Assembly (NCBI RefSeq): GCF_003265705.1
Contig: NW_020313057.1
Coordinates: 7,060,094-7,124,093 of the forward strand
Reading direction: 5' to 3'
Source: Callorhinus ursinus
Taxonomy: Eukaryota; Chordata; Mammalia; Carnivora; Otariidae
Length of the DNA stretch: 64,000 nucleotides
Shown here piece by piece: positions 34,086 through 45,870 of the stretch. The notes beneath the pieces were generated by a model. That model was not told where the DNA came from and searched no databases. It saw only the letters and a program-made list of their open reading frames with translations. A program made the translations under genes and the position numbers. Each line of letters begins with the position of its first letter. Within the stretch, counting starts at the first letter, position 1.

Positions 34086-34922
34086 CACTGCCAGTGCTTT
34101 GCCCATCTCTCTTCAGATCCCATTCACTGTTTATGTTTCTTTTTTAGGCTTTTCTATCTTATTGATTATAAAAGCTCTTAACTATACTGCTTTTAGATGA
34201 TTGTCATTAGCCTAATAGAATCACTTCAGCTCTATGCACAGAGAACCAACAGTACCTGCAAGTTCATTTCCCCCTGGGGTGGCCCTTACCTAATGAAGAG
34301 AAATCAATGAAAAGTGAAATAGTTCTGTTGGACATTTCTTCCCTATCTCCTTTGCTAGCTCTATTTCATATTCCTGTCTTCCAATACTGTAATAGATTAG
34401 GTTCTCACTCTTTGGTCTTCTCCCCTTTGTTGTCTATATTTCATACTTCTGTGAATACATACTCTCTCATGGTTATATGATCATGACTCTCAAAATTATA
34501 TCTTTTGCCTAAAATTCTGTATCAAACTTCAGACTTGTATATCTGACTGCCTAATTAACATCTCCTCTTAGATGTTTAATAGGCCCTTCAAATTCAACAA
34601 ATCTCACAGTGAGAACCTAACATTCCTCATAAACTTATTTTCTTACAAAGTTCCTATTTCACTATGTTCTCCCAGCTTCTCAGGCCAAACCATCAGAAAG
34701 TTTTGGCATTTCTCCTGCAGGAAAGGGTTAAGTCCCTAAACCAGGGTTGTTCAAATCCTACACATTCCAAAGAAGCATTTGTCTTCAGGACTGGCCCTTT
34801 TGGGAGATGAGTTCTGAGCTCTTAAATATTCTACTTGTTAAGACTGATTTTGTATGCTTGAGACCTGGGCCCATTGCTGTACCAATCTGAACAGATAAGT
34901 CTGTCCTAACAATGTAAATTAT
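34086..34922. other. No recognised gene or repeat
   Basis: Probably includes decayed repeats; none that I can name. No reading frame worth noting. Confidence 0.4.
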
Positions 34923-35355
34923 GGTATTCTAGAGTTCTGCAGAGAGACAGACTCAATAAGATATATAAAGATATGTAAGGGGAGACTTATTCGAGGAATT
35001 TACTCACGTGGTTAAGGTGTCTGAGAAGTCCAATGATCTGCCGCTGTAAGCCAGAGAACCAGAAAAGCCAGTGGTGTAGTAAGGTCCAAGTCCAAGGGCC
35101 TGAGAACAAGGAGACTGATGGTGTAAGTCCCAGTCTGAGTCCAAAAGCCTGAGAACCCGGAACACTGATGTCTGAAGGCAGGAGAGGATGAATGTTTCAG
35201 CTCAAGCAGAGACGATAAATTTTCCTTCTTCCCCCTTTTTGTTCTATTCAGGCCCTCCACGGGTTAGATGATGCCCACTGGCATCAGTGAAGGTAATCTC
35301 CTTTACAAATGCTAATCTCTTCCTGAGGCACCCTCAGACACATCCAGAAATGTTC
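34923..35355 (+). mobile_element. MaLR-type LTR-like relic
   Basis: GAGAGACAGACTCAATAAG, GGAATTTACTCACGTGGTTA, CCTGAGAACAAGGAGACTGATGG, GCAGGAGAGGATGAATGTTT, TGTTCTATTCAGGCCCTCC and CACCCTCAGACACATCCAGA are colinear with a known mammalian LTR-like repeat. Confidence 0.65.
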
Positions 35356-35359
35356 ACGA

Positions 35360-36060
35360 GGGAAATAATCATGGATTGAAAGACTCAATATTATAAAACC
35401 ATCATTCTTCTCAAATTGATCTATATGGTAAATATAATTTCAATCAGAATCAAAGACCAAGAAGAACTAAGATGATCTTGAAGAAGACTGGAAGACTATT
35501 GTGTAGTTAAATTATTACAAAGCTACAGAACGACAGACATGGATAGAGAAACAAACCAATGAAACAGATCATCAACAAAGAGACTCACGTGTATATGGAT
35601 ACAGCTAAAGAGAAATGATTGTCCACTGAATAAATGCTGATTGGATAGCCATATAAATAAAATGTATTTTTGCCTGTACCTCACACTATACACAGAAATC
35701 GATTCCAGGTGGATTATAATCTAAATCTGAGAGACAAAACAATGGATCTTTTACGAAGTATCGTAAGTCTTCTTGATTTAAGGTAGGTGAAGTTGTTTTA
35801 AATAAGAAAAGTAGTCATAATTGGTAAAGAATTAAAACTAGCAATGCCAATCCATCAAAAACTGCCATTTATAGAATGAAAAGGCAAACTTATTGAAAAA
35901 ATGGGCCAGGGACTTGAACAGAAGATATTCAAATGAGCAATAAATACAGAGTTTGGAGAGGATGTAGAAGTGACACTTATGTACTGTTGGTGAGAAGGAA
36001 AACCGGTTCTATGACTTGGAAAACTATCTGGCAGTATTCACTAATGCTTGCTGAACATAA
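35360..36060 (+). mobile_element. LINE-1 ORF2 3' part, plus strand
   Basis: AGAACTAAGATGATCTTGAA, GACATGGATAGAGAAACAAA, GAAATCGATTCCAGGTGGAT, AATCTGAGAGACAAAACAA and CTTGAACAGAAGATATTCAA are the C-terminal ORF2 region in order. Frames are broken. Confidence 0.8.
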
Positions 36061-36267
36061 ACTTACTCCATGCCCCAGCTAGTGATGGACATGTCTATGG
36101 AAAAGCATTCCAGGTGCCGGGAACTGCACGTCCAAAGTCCTCAAGACTCTTGAATCCCTGATGCATCTGACCAACAACAAAGAGGCTGGTGTGTGTATTT
36201 TTTTTCTCTTTCAACCCCTTCCATCATAATTAGCTCATAAAGAGATGAGAGGTGTCCTGTTCGCTTA

Positions 36268-36358
36268 TGTGTCCCCAGCAGTTAGGCTTGTACCTGGTAT
36301 ATAATATAAAAGCTCAGTAAATATGTATGGAATTAAGGAAGGAATAAATGAATGAGAG
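36268..36358 (+). mobile_element. L2/MIR-type 3' terminus relic
   Basis: TGTCCCCAGCAGTTAGGCTT, GTACCTGGTATATAATATAA, AAGCTCAGTAAATATGTATG and GAATAAATGAATGAG follow the L2 3' end. Confidence 0.75.
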
Positions 36359-39187
36359 AGACACATCCAGTGTGCTTGCTTTTCATTAGTACCTCTCTGT
36401 TACTTTATTAGTGGTGTAAATCTTTGCAATGGCCCAAGTAATTACAGCATGACAGCTTCTGCCCAGGATTATATTTCTTAAAGTGTTTTTTTGGTGGAGC
36501 ATTAATTCTACAAATGCTCATCAAAATAAAAACAAAACCAAAACAGGTCTCACAATCGTATATGGAAACTCTGCTTACCCTACCTCCGCCTGAAAAAAAA
36601 CACACCGTACTTTAGCATATTAAAATAGTTTTAAAAGCACATTAAAATATAAAAATATGTAAAAGCATATACAAATGTAAAATACAAAAGTTGCAGGTTG
36701 AGTTCCATGAGTTAAAACTACTGCCATTATAATTTTCCAGGTATTTCCCAGATTGATTTGACCCTGGAACCGTTTTTACTTTGTGTCCATTAACATTCCA
36801 AGAAAGCCAGTGCTCTGCCGTATACTTGCAGAAATTAGAAAACCACTGATGAACAAGTCTTGCTGTTAATAGTTCTGCTGGGGCAATGCAGAATAAAGGT
36901 CAAAGAGGCAGGTAAGAAGTAGTTTGTAATGTGATAAGGAGTCCAGAGGACCCCTCCTCTTGTCCTTTGGCAAGGTTTTAGGTAAGAGCCATGGCTTCAA
37001 AGGGGGGAAATGGATTGATGGAGCAAGGAGTGAAAAAAATAAATAAAACGAAACACGGTGTTAAGATTCCCACAGAACCAGTCCTAAAACTTCTGTTGCT
37101 TTCAAAGACCATAAAAGAGTCTAAATTCAAAATGAAAGTGAATCGAGGCACGTTCCATTGGGACGACACCGAGAGCTTAGTATCATCTCCTGCAGTCCTT
37201 GCCTAACACAGGGAGACGGCAGATTTTCTTTAGAGCCATAATAAAACATAAAAGGAACGATGAAAAGGAGTGGGAGAATCACTAGCGATTATCCTCATAG
37301 CTGAGTATTTGTTGTGTGGCTGAAAGGGCACTTGGTGGCCTGATAAATGACTCCTACATTTCCCCTTTTCTCATAATGTGACTTTGAAATTGCTCCCACA
37401 TTTCACAAGTGTTCCCCATATATTTTCAAGTCCAATATTGCCTTTTCTGAGATGTGACTCCGGTTACATTCAGGATCCATGCTTTCCTAGAAGATTAAGC
37501 ATTCTTAATAGCAAGTTTTGCTACCAGAAAAAAACAAAACAAAACAAACAACTTTTTTACTCCGCATTACACAAACAAGTCATATCTAATTCTCTGAAGT
37601 GAAGGTGCCATAAAAGATATATACATATATATTCTTTCAGCTAAATTGGCGCCATAAAGCTATATTGCACATATGAGTAATGCCTTTCTGGGTGATGTTT
37701 AGAGCTATACAATACAGTTCAAAGGCATTTGGGTTTCTTCTACCTTTGCAGGATAAGGCATTAAAAGAAATCATTACTATATATTATTGAAGATAAAATT
37801 GTTGGGTTATGGCATTTTTATATGGAGAACTTAGGCCAAATATTGAAGCTAGCATTTATTTTATTGCTTTTGACATCTCTCGTTTAAAGGCTCTCAGAAA
37901 TGAAAAATTCCAGTGAAGGCCATATTGAAGTTTATTCATATAATCTCTATAAAGTAAAATCTCAATAAAAATTTATATCACCTATTTAATGAGAAGACAG
38001 GAAATGGAATCATACTTGGAGACATTTTTAAATGGTCAATCAGGTATAATTTAACTATTGCATGATTATCTTTACACGAGTAGGGATTACAGGATGCGTT
38101 TTCAAGGAGAAGTGTCCCTTTGATACCTCTTTATTCTACAGAGAACTAACTGGAAATTATTACAACATTCCACACCACACTGGTTGTAGTAAAACAATTC
38201 AATAATATCATTACAATGTTATCTGGGTCTATAAAAATATATTAATTCTTCCCCTATCTTCCTATGGTTCAATGGTCCTTTGAAATCTCTGCATGCTAGA
38301 ATACATATGTAATAAGGAAAACTGATATATTATTAAAATTCTATGGAGAACTGCTGCTATAATCTTATTAAATGCTAGATGGATATTACGTCGAATTGTA
38401 TTAAAACCTAAGTTTGGAGGTAAAAACAATAACCTTTTTTTAAAATTTTTCTCACACCACTACATGTGTGAATAAAACAAACCTCTTCAGTTCCTCATCA
38501 GTAAGTAAAAATTATGCTCTGGTCACATGGATGTTATGTTAAAATTTTTCACCGAACAACTGGGGAAAATATACATATGCACGTATGTATATTCTATATA
38601 CTAAATATTTAACTAAATATGTATAAATATGTATATGCTATGCAAATAAATGCTAATCAATAACCTCTGTCCACTAAAATTTTAGGGGGGGGATCTCTTT
38701 CACAGTTTGCCTCCAGTCAAACTTACAGCCTCTTTATCTATCAAACAGGTAACTTCTTACTTGTCTAGTAAGGAGAGCTTCTCCCAGGTACCTGCACAAT
38801 AACAGTGTCTCCTCAGGAACTGTGTCCTGTCTATGTCTGCTCTTTCTGGACAATCTTATCCACTATTTTGACAAAACAGTAATTTTCTCCAACATTTTCT
38901 AACTAAATATTTATCATGAAATCCAAACACCACTTGTCCAAATTCACTGGATAAGCCCCTCCCCACTTTGGTTGTCCTATAAACACATCAAATCCAATTT
39001 CTTACAACCAGAATTATTAAAGCCATCAGTGGTTGGCCCAGATGTCAGAGTGTATTCATGGTCAGACAGTTAATGAACTAGGGAAAGTCATCTTGCCCTG
39101 GCTTCTAAGGGGAAGGTGGACCCGTTTGTGACTTCAAGTGACTATTTAGAACATACTCATATTAGAAGCACTTGTCTCTAAAGTTAT
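36359..39187. other. Longest repeat-poor stretch of the window
   Basis: About 2.8 kb with no young or clearly old interspersed repeat. The segment 36860-37340 is less AT-rich with several CpGs (ACGAAACACGG, GAATCGAGGCACG, GGGACGACACCGAGAG). Only short frames are present (71 codons at most). It may hold conserved non-coding DNA, which a single sequence cannot show. Confidence 0.5.
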
Positions 39188-39400
39188 GTTACCAGATTAA
39201 GCAAATAGAACACAGGGCTCCCAGTTAATCTGGGATAGTTGATAAACTATGAAGATTCATACATACACACACACACTACATATAGTTAATATAAGTATGG
39301 CTCATATAATATTTGGAACATACTTATAACAAAAATATTTATTATATGACATTAAAAATGACCTATATATCTTTTATTTTATCTGACAATCCTAAATCTA
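39188..39400. mobile_element. Old palindromic interspersed repeat
   Basis: CAGATTAAGCAAATAGAACA, GGGCTCCCAGTTAATCTGG, AATATAAGTATGGCTCATAT, AATATTTGGAACATACTTAT and TTATCTGACAATCCT match a known mammalian fold-back repeat whose two halves are near reverse complements (GATTAAG..CAGTTAA.. against ..TATCTGACAATC). I cannot name the family with certainty. A CA run sits at about 39262-39275. Confidence 0.55.
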
Positions 39401-39784
39401 GAGACAATCTGCACATATGCTCTTGGGTTTGTCTCTAGACAAAGCAGAAATGAAGACTGAGGACATTTGTTTTCTTAGTTTGGGCTATACATAGTGTTAC
39501 CTACATTTTGAATCCTTTGTATAGATTTGTTGTACTTTGAATAACTACATCTTTCTTAAATTTTACTGATTAGTGCTTGATAATAGTTTGGATAATGGCT
39601 ACAAAATATTTTCTATCCGAAGATTATGTTTGATTATTCAGAGAGAAATGTTATCCCCCTTCCCAAATATATTCCTCTTTCTAGCTCATCCAGAAACTGA
39701 GGAGCAGGAGCGGAAGTATTTCTAGCACATTTATCAATTTAACCTCATTACACTAGGCATGGTTAAATCATAAATAGGAAGCAA

Positions 39785-40034
39785 GGAAGAATGAAGGGGG
39801 GGAAATTGGAGGGGGAGATGAACCATGAGAGATGATGGGCTCTGAAAAACAAACAGGGTTCTAGAGGGGAGGGGGGTGGGTGGATGGTTTGGCCTGGTGA
39901 TGGGTATTAAAGAGGACACGCTCTGCATGGAGCACTGGGTGTTATGCACAAACAATGAATCATGGAACACTACATTAAAAACTAATGATGTAATGTATGG
40001 TGATTAAAATAACAATAAAAAATTTAAAATAAAT
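39785..40034 (+). mobile_element. Young carnivore L1 3' end, 5'-truncated
   Basis: Sense 3' UTR of the carnivore L1: GGGGGGTGGGTGGATGG, GGTGATGGGTATTAAAGAGG, GAGCACTGGGTGTTATGC, AACACTACATTAAAAACTAATGATG, A-rich end. Perfect 13-bp TSD AAATAGGAAGCAA at 39772-39784 and 40035-40047. About 250 bp long. Confidence 0.95.
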
Positions 40035-40047
40035 AAATAGGAAGCAA

Positions 40048-41860
40048 ATAATGTTTTAAAAAGTCTCAGTACTGACAGTCAATTCTCTATGCCTGACTTT
40101 AAATAAAAATGTAATATCTTTATAATAAATTCAGCATCCATTCTACTTTCTTTTGGCTCTCCATACATTGCCAGGAATGGCCAGCAATCTCTGTACTGAC
40201 GGATGGAAAATTACTCCAAACTGCCATGAAAGAGAGGAGAAGGCAAGGGGGTCAACACTCAGAGACAAAGACCCTTTGCTCTTCTTGGCTCCTGCTTTTA
40301 TTGGTCCTTGGGATAATCACAAATCCTTATCACTGTTTCTCAAGCACATGATGTGTGACATGGGGTCTTACTGAAACTGAGAGGATTTATGGGAAAGATA
40401 AAATATGCTAATCCGTGTGTTCTACTAAACGTAGCCTAAGGGACAATGTATGCATCTCTTAGATCACAGGGTGGTTGTTTGCGCTAAGAGAACTTCATTC
40501 CAAAGGCAGAGTGGTCTCAGGGACCGGCATTCCAAAGGCCCACACCTTTCTCCAAAACCCTCCCGTGCCCCCATTGGCCTCTGTATTACATTTACATATG
40601 GCTGATTTCATGCTCTTCACTAACCCCAACAATACCTTCTGAATTTGCTCCCATCTCTGCAACATTTAGCACGTGGCTCAGTATGCTTGCAACTTTAGCA
40701 CAGACTGCTTACTCCAGTATTTGAACAAGTTCACCTGCTCCAGTGATACACACTTCCATAAAATGTTCCACAGTTCTAGCCTCTAATACTCTCCTCATCT
40801 CTGAACGCTTGCTGCACTTCTAGTATCATCCACCCACATTCACCTTTGAGTCTAAGCCATCACCGATCTTCAGTTGCTTTCGCTGTGTAATCTTACTTGC
40901 ACAAATAGTTTACGAGATCATGCAGGGGGAAGCTAGCTTACTACTTATTATACAAGACCACACACGGCACCATGCACTCCAATAAATTCTTGATGAATGA
41001 GCTACCTATCCACTTCTTAAAACTTTTGAAATAGAAAAATGTCAGAAGAGGTAGTTAGGAGTTATATTTTGCTTTGAAATTATATTTACAAACATGTAGT
41101 AGGCATAAATTAAACAGTGATGCACGGAACCACTGCTGCCCTTGTAATTTTTCAGTGATTCTGTCATATTGCTCAATGGAAGCATAACAACCCCGATTTT
41201 AGAAAATTTCTGAAATGGAAAAAAATTAGAAGAAAAAACACTGATAATTCTACCTTCCCCTGTAGTCCATGTAAAGCAAGTGATCAATTTCCTTTCTCCT
41301 TTGAACATGCAATATTAAAACCAAAGTTTGTGTAAAATTTTGAATCTGGGTTTTTTTTTCACATGGGGTTGTGTTGTAAGCATTTGCTTTTCCATTTTAT
41401 TAAATTAGATGCATGAAGCTGAATAATTGTGTAGTGATCTTTAATAAAGATAAATAGCTATTATATGTAAGATTTTTGAACGTGTAGCCATGACCACAAT
41501 TTGAATAATTCCTTATTAGAATTAGCAATACATAGTCAAAGTCATGCTTTATTTAAATCCTCCGATGCAAATTTACAAACTTATTTCCAGAAGGTGTGTG
41601 GCAATTAGGTTCTCATTAGCAGTCCATTTTAACACATTCTGATAAATAACATTTTTGTTCATTGTTTACCAATTTTATATGTGAAACAGCATATTATTTT
41701 TGTTTAACTTGTTTTATTGTATTTTAAAGTAAATGTACATTTACATGTTTTACTCTTATTTCAGTGTAAGAGGTCTTTACAAGTTAATTATACCCTTTGG
41801 TTGTCCTTCGTGTTGCAAATAATTTTCTTATTTGGCATTAACCTTCAGAGCTTTGAAAGG
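40048..41860. other. No recognised gene or repeat
   Basis: 40.2-40.6 kb is relatively GC-rich and could be an old LTR (ACCCTTTGCTCTTCTTGGCT, TTTTATTGGTCCTTGGG), but I see no TG..CA ends or TSD. The rest is AT-rich with short frames only. Confidence 0.45.
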
Positions 41861-41861
41861 A

Positions 41862-42078
41862 GTGGCACAGCATGGTGGTTAAGAGACAATGGCCCTCCTG
41901 TGTGCTGATCACTTGCACATATAAGTTGACTTCTTTGTTTTTTCCATATGTAAAAGGAGGATAATAGCAATACCTATTTCATAGGATTTTTAAGGATAAA
42001 AAAGTTAGCCTATGTACACAGCATCTTAGACTTATGCCTGGCATATTATAGTTTCCAATAAATGTTACTTATTATTAG
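41862..42078 (+). mobile_element. MIR element, plus strand, near full length
   Basis: GCACAGCATGGTGGTTAAGA, CTTCTTTGTTTTTTCCATAT, GTAAAAGGAGGATAATAGCA, ATACCTATTTCATAGGATT, CTTATGCCTGGCATATTATA and CAATAAATGTTACTTATTAT follow the full MIR order. Confidence 0.88.
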
Positions 42079-42373
42079 GCACAGAATTTTTTAATAGCTT
42101 TCACTGAGATGTAATTCACATATCATATAAAATTCGCTCAAGTGTTCAAAATTCAATGACTTATAGTATACTCACAACGTTGTACAACCATTACCACAAT
42201 CAATTTCAGTCAGGATTAGAATCAATTAGAATATCTTCATTACTCCAAAAAGATACCCTGCAACTCTTAGCCATAATTCCCCGACCCTATTCAGCCCTTA
42301 ACAACCAGTAATTTACTTTTCATCCTATAGATTTGCCTGTTACGGACATTTTATTTAAATGGCACTGCAGTTG

Positions 42374-42561
42374 AGGCACCTGGGTGGCTCAGTTGATGAA
42401 GTATCTGCCTTTTGGCTCAGGTTATGATCTCGGGGTCCTGGGATCGAGCCCCATGTTGGGCTCGCTGCTCAGTGGGGAGTCTGCTTCTCCTTCTCCCTCT
42501 GCCACTCCCCTGTTTGTGTTCTCTCTCTCTCTCTCAAATAGATAAAATCTTAAAAAGAAAT
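42374..42561 (+). mobile_element. CAN-SINE in L1, plus strand
   Basis: GAGGCACCTGGGTGGCTCAG head, body GATCTCGGGGTCCTGGGATC, end AAATAGATAAAATCTT. TSD AAATGGCACTGCAGTTG at 42357-42373 and AAACGGAACTGCAGTTG at 42562-42578 (15 of 17). Confidence 0.96.
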
Positions 42562-42826
42562 AAACGGAACTGCAGTTGCAACAGTCTGCAATCCTTTTTG
42601 TCTGGTTTCTTTCACTTGGCCTATGTTTTCAAGGGTTATTCATTTTTGGGATATATCAGTACTTAATCACTCTTTATGTTTCAATAATATTCCACTGTAT
42701 TAATATACTACATTTTATTTAGTTATCAGTTAATGGACATTTGACTGTTTTCCACTTTTTGGCTACTATTCATGATGCTACTATAAACATTAACACAAGT
42801 TTTTATGTAAGCATGTTTTCATTTCT

Positions 42827-43021
42827 TTTTTTTTTTAAAGATTTTATTTATTTATTTGACAGAGAGATAGCGAGAGCAGGAACACAAGCGGGGGGAGTGG
42901 GAGAGGGAGAAGCAGGCTTCCTGCCGAGCAGGGAGCCCGATGTGGGACTCGATCCCAGAGCACTGGGATCATGACCCGAGCCAAAGGCAGACGCTTAACG
43001 ACTAAGCCACCCAGGTGCCCC
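42827..43021 (-). mobile_element. CAN-SINE in L1, minus strand, perfect 17-bp TSD
   Basis: Reverse SINE close to consensus. TSD AGCATGTTTTCATTTCT is perfect at 42810-42826 and 43022-43038. It is opposite in orientation to the SINE 265 bp away. Confidence 0.97.
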
Positions 43022-44847
43022 AGCATGTTTTCATTTCTCTTGGGTGTATACCTAGGAGTGGAATTGCTAAGTCTTATGGTAGCTGTAAGTTTAATCTTTT
43101 CAGGAACCTCAAGAGTGTTAACCATTGCACCATTATGTAGTCACATCAGCAATGCAAGAGGGTTCCAACTTCTCTCATATTTGTCAATGTCTGTTATTAT
43201 CTGTCATTTTTTTCACAGCCATCCTAGTGGGTATGAAGTGGTATCTCATAGTGGTTTTATCGTATTCCCCTTGTGGCTAATGATGTTAAACATCTTTTCA
43301 TATGTTTTCTGTCTGCTATACAACTTTAGAGAAGTACAGATTCGTATCCTTTGCCCATGTTTTAGTTGGGCTACTTGTCTTTTTATTATTAAGGGTTCTT
43401 TTTATATTTTAGATGCAAGTCCTTTATCAAAGACATGATTTACAAATATCTTCTTCCATTCTGGAGGTTGTCAAAGTGCTATGCCTTGCAGCATAAACAT
43501 TCTCAACTTCAATGATGCCCAATTTGTCTATTTTTTTCTTTTGTTCCTAGTGTTTTGGTGTCATAGCTAAGAAATCATTGCCTAATCCGAGGTCACAGAT
43601 TTAAACCATGTTTTGTTATAACAGTTTGATAGTTTTAACTCCTTATACTTAGGTTTTTGATTCACATAAATTTTGTAGATGGTGTGAGATAGTGTTCCAA
43701 ATAAATTCTTTTGCATGTGGACATCCAGTTGTCCCTACAATGTTGGTTAAAAAAAACTTTTCATTCTCCACTGAATGGTCCTGCCAGGTTTGTCAAAATT
43801 TAGTTGACTGTAAATGTGAGTTTATTTCTATACTCTCAATCAAGTTCTGCTGATCTATATAACAGCTTTTTTGCAGGTAATGCATTGATTACCGTAGCTT
43901 TGTAGTAAGATTTGACATTGGGAAGTATGTCTCCTTCAATTTAGTGCTTCTTTTATAAAATTGTTTTGCCTCTTCTGGGATCCTTGATGTTCTTCATGAA
44001 GTTTAGGAATAGCTTATCAATTAATGCAAAGAACACAGTTGGATTTTGATGGAGTTTGTGGTGAAAATGTACATCAATTTGCAGAGTTCTATCTTAGTAT
44101 TAATTCTTCTGATCAAAGAATAGGTGATGTCGTTCCATTAATTTAGATCTTTACTTTCTATCAACAGAGTTTTGCAGTTTTCATAGTTGTCCAGTACAAT
44201 GTTGTCCAACTACAAACTGGAATGGTTTAGTACAATTTTGAATAGAATGTCGAGAGCAGTTATTCCGACCATGTCACTCATGTTTCAAGTATGATGTTGC
44301 TATGAGTTTTTAGATGCACTTTATCATGTCAAACCATTCCCTTCTATGCCTACTTCATTAATTTTTTTTAATCAGGAAGGATCATTACATTTTACAAAAT
44401 TCTTTACTTATGTCCACAGATATGGTCATGTGATCTTTGTCCTTTTTCTATTGATATGATGTATTACATTAAATGATTCTTGGATGTTAAACCAACCTTG
44501 CACTTATGGGATAAATCCCACTTGGTGATAGTGTATAATTCTCTACAGGTGCTGGTAGATTCAGTTTGCTCATATTTTAGTCAGAAGTCTGTGTCTAAAC
44601 TTATAAAATATATTGCTCTATAGTTTTATTTTCTTAATGTCTTAACTGGTTTGATACCAGGGTAATACTGGTCTCAGATAATAAGTTGGTATGGGTTTGC
44701 TCTTTTATTTTTTGTAGAATTTATGAATAATTGATATTTAGTCTTATTAAATGTTTGATAGTATTCACCAATAAAGCCTTCTGGTCCTGGACACTTCTTT
44801 TGGGGCAGATTTTTAATTATTAATTTTTTTTACTTGTTATAGGCTGC

Positions 44848-45232
44848 TATGGAATGAACTGTATTCACCTTAAAATCCTGTGTTGAAGCCCTAACCATCA
44901 ACGTGACTATTCTTGGAGACAGGACTATCAGGAGGTAAATGAGGTTAAATGAGGTCATAATGATGGGACCTTGATATAATAGTATGTGTCCTCATAAGAA
45001 GAGTTGAGGGCACTCTCACTCTCAATTCCATGCATGACCAAGAGGTCATATAAGCACACAGTTGAGACGGTGGCAGCCTATAAGCCAGGAAGAGGTCTCA
45101 CCAGAAACCAACCAAAATGACACCTTATCTCAGACTTTCAGACTCCAAAACTGTCAGATAATAAATGTTTGTTGTTTAAGCCAACCATTCTGTAGTATTT
45201 TCTTATGGTAGCTCAAGAAAAGACACAGACCT
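44848..45232 (+). mobile_element. LTR-like repeat inserted in L1
   Basis: ATTCACCTTAAAATCCTGTG, TTGAAGCCCTAACCATCAAC, GTGTCCTCATAAGAAGAG, GTCAGATAATAAATGTTTGT and TGTTTAAGCCAACCATTCTG. It is flanked by L1 reading ACTTGTTATAGG on the left and CTACTATGATTTCCC on the right. Related in style to the repeat at 14775-15290. Confidence 0.7.
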
Positions 45233-45638
45233 ACTATGATTTCCCTTTCTTCTTAATTCAGTTTCACTAGTTTCTGTCTTTATATGAATTTATTCATTTC
45301 ATCCAAATAATCTGTTTGCATATAGTTCATTGTATTCCCTTATAAACCATCTCCCCCTTTTTTTTTAAATTTCTGTAGTATCAGTAGTATCGTTCCTTCT
45401 TTCATTCCCAATTTTAGTAATTTGAATCCTCTTTTTCATGGTCAGTCTATCGAAAGTTTTGTCAATTTTGTTGATCTTTGAATTTTGGTTTGTTGATTTT
45501 TCTGTTTTCTATAGTATTATTTATTTCCCCCTTATCATTATTATTTTCTTCCATTTGCTTTGAGTTTTCTTTTCCCCAAGTCTTAAGATGGAAGGTCAAG
45601 TTGTTGATTTGAGAGTCTTTTTAAAATGTTTTTATATC

Positions 45639-45870
45639 GGGGCGCCTGGGTGGCTCTGTCATTGAGCGTCTGCCTTCGGCTCGGGTTGTGGTGCCGGGGT
45701 CCTGGGATCAAGCCCCACATCAGGCTCCCCAGTCCGTGGGAGGCCTGCTTCTCCCCCTCCCACTCTCCCTGCTTGTGTTCCCTCTCTCACTGTGTCTCTG
45801 TCAAATAAACAAAATCTAAAATAAAAGAAAAAAGAAAAGAAAAGAAAAGAAAAGAAAAGAAAAGAAAAAT
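45639..45870 (+). mobile_element. CAN-SINE with AAAAG-repeat tail
   Basis: GGGGCGCCTGGGTGGCTCTG head, GTCTGCCTTCGGCTCGGG, tail TCAAATAAACAAAATCTAAA, then an AAAAG tandem array. TSD AAAATGTTTTTATATC is perfect at 45623-45638 and 45871-45886, so the array grew inside the insertion. Confidence 0.97.
45821..45868. repeat. (AAAAG)n microsatellite in SINE tail
   Basis: About nine AAAAG units, slightly irregular at the left. Confidence 0.95.

Noticed and set aside
40150..40600. Possible endogenous retroviral LTR
   Set aside because: GC content and a TTTATTGG motif are suggestive, but no TG..CA ends, TSD or known family could be seen.
42971..43438. 155-codon plus-strand frame
   Set aside because: It starts inside a minus-strand SINE and continues antisense through L1 ORF2; no independent gene signal.
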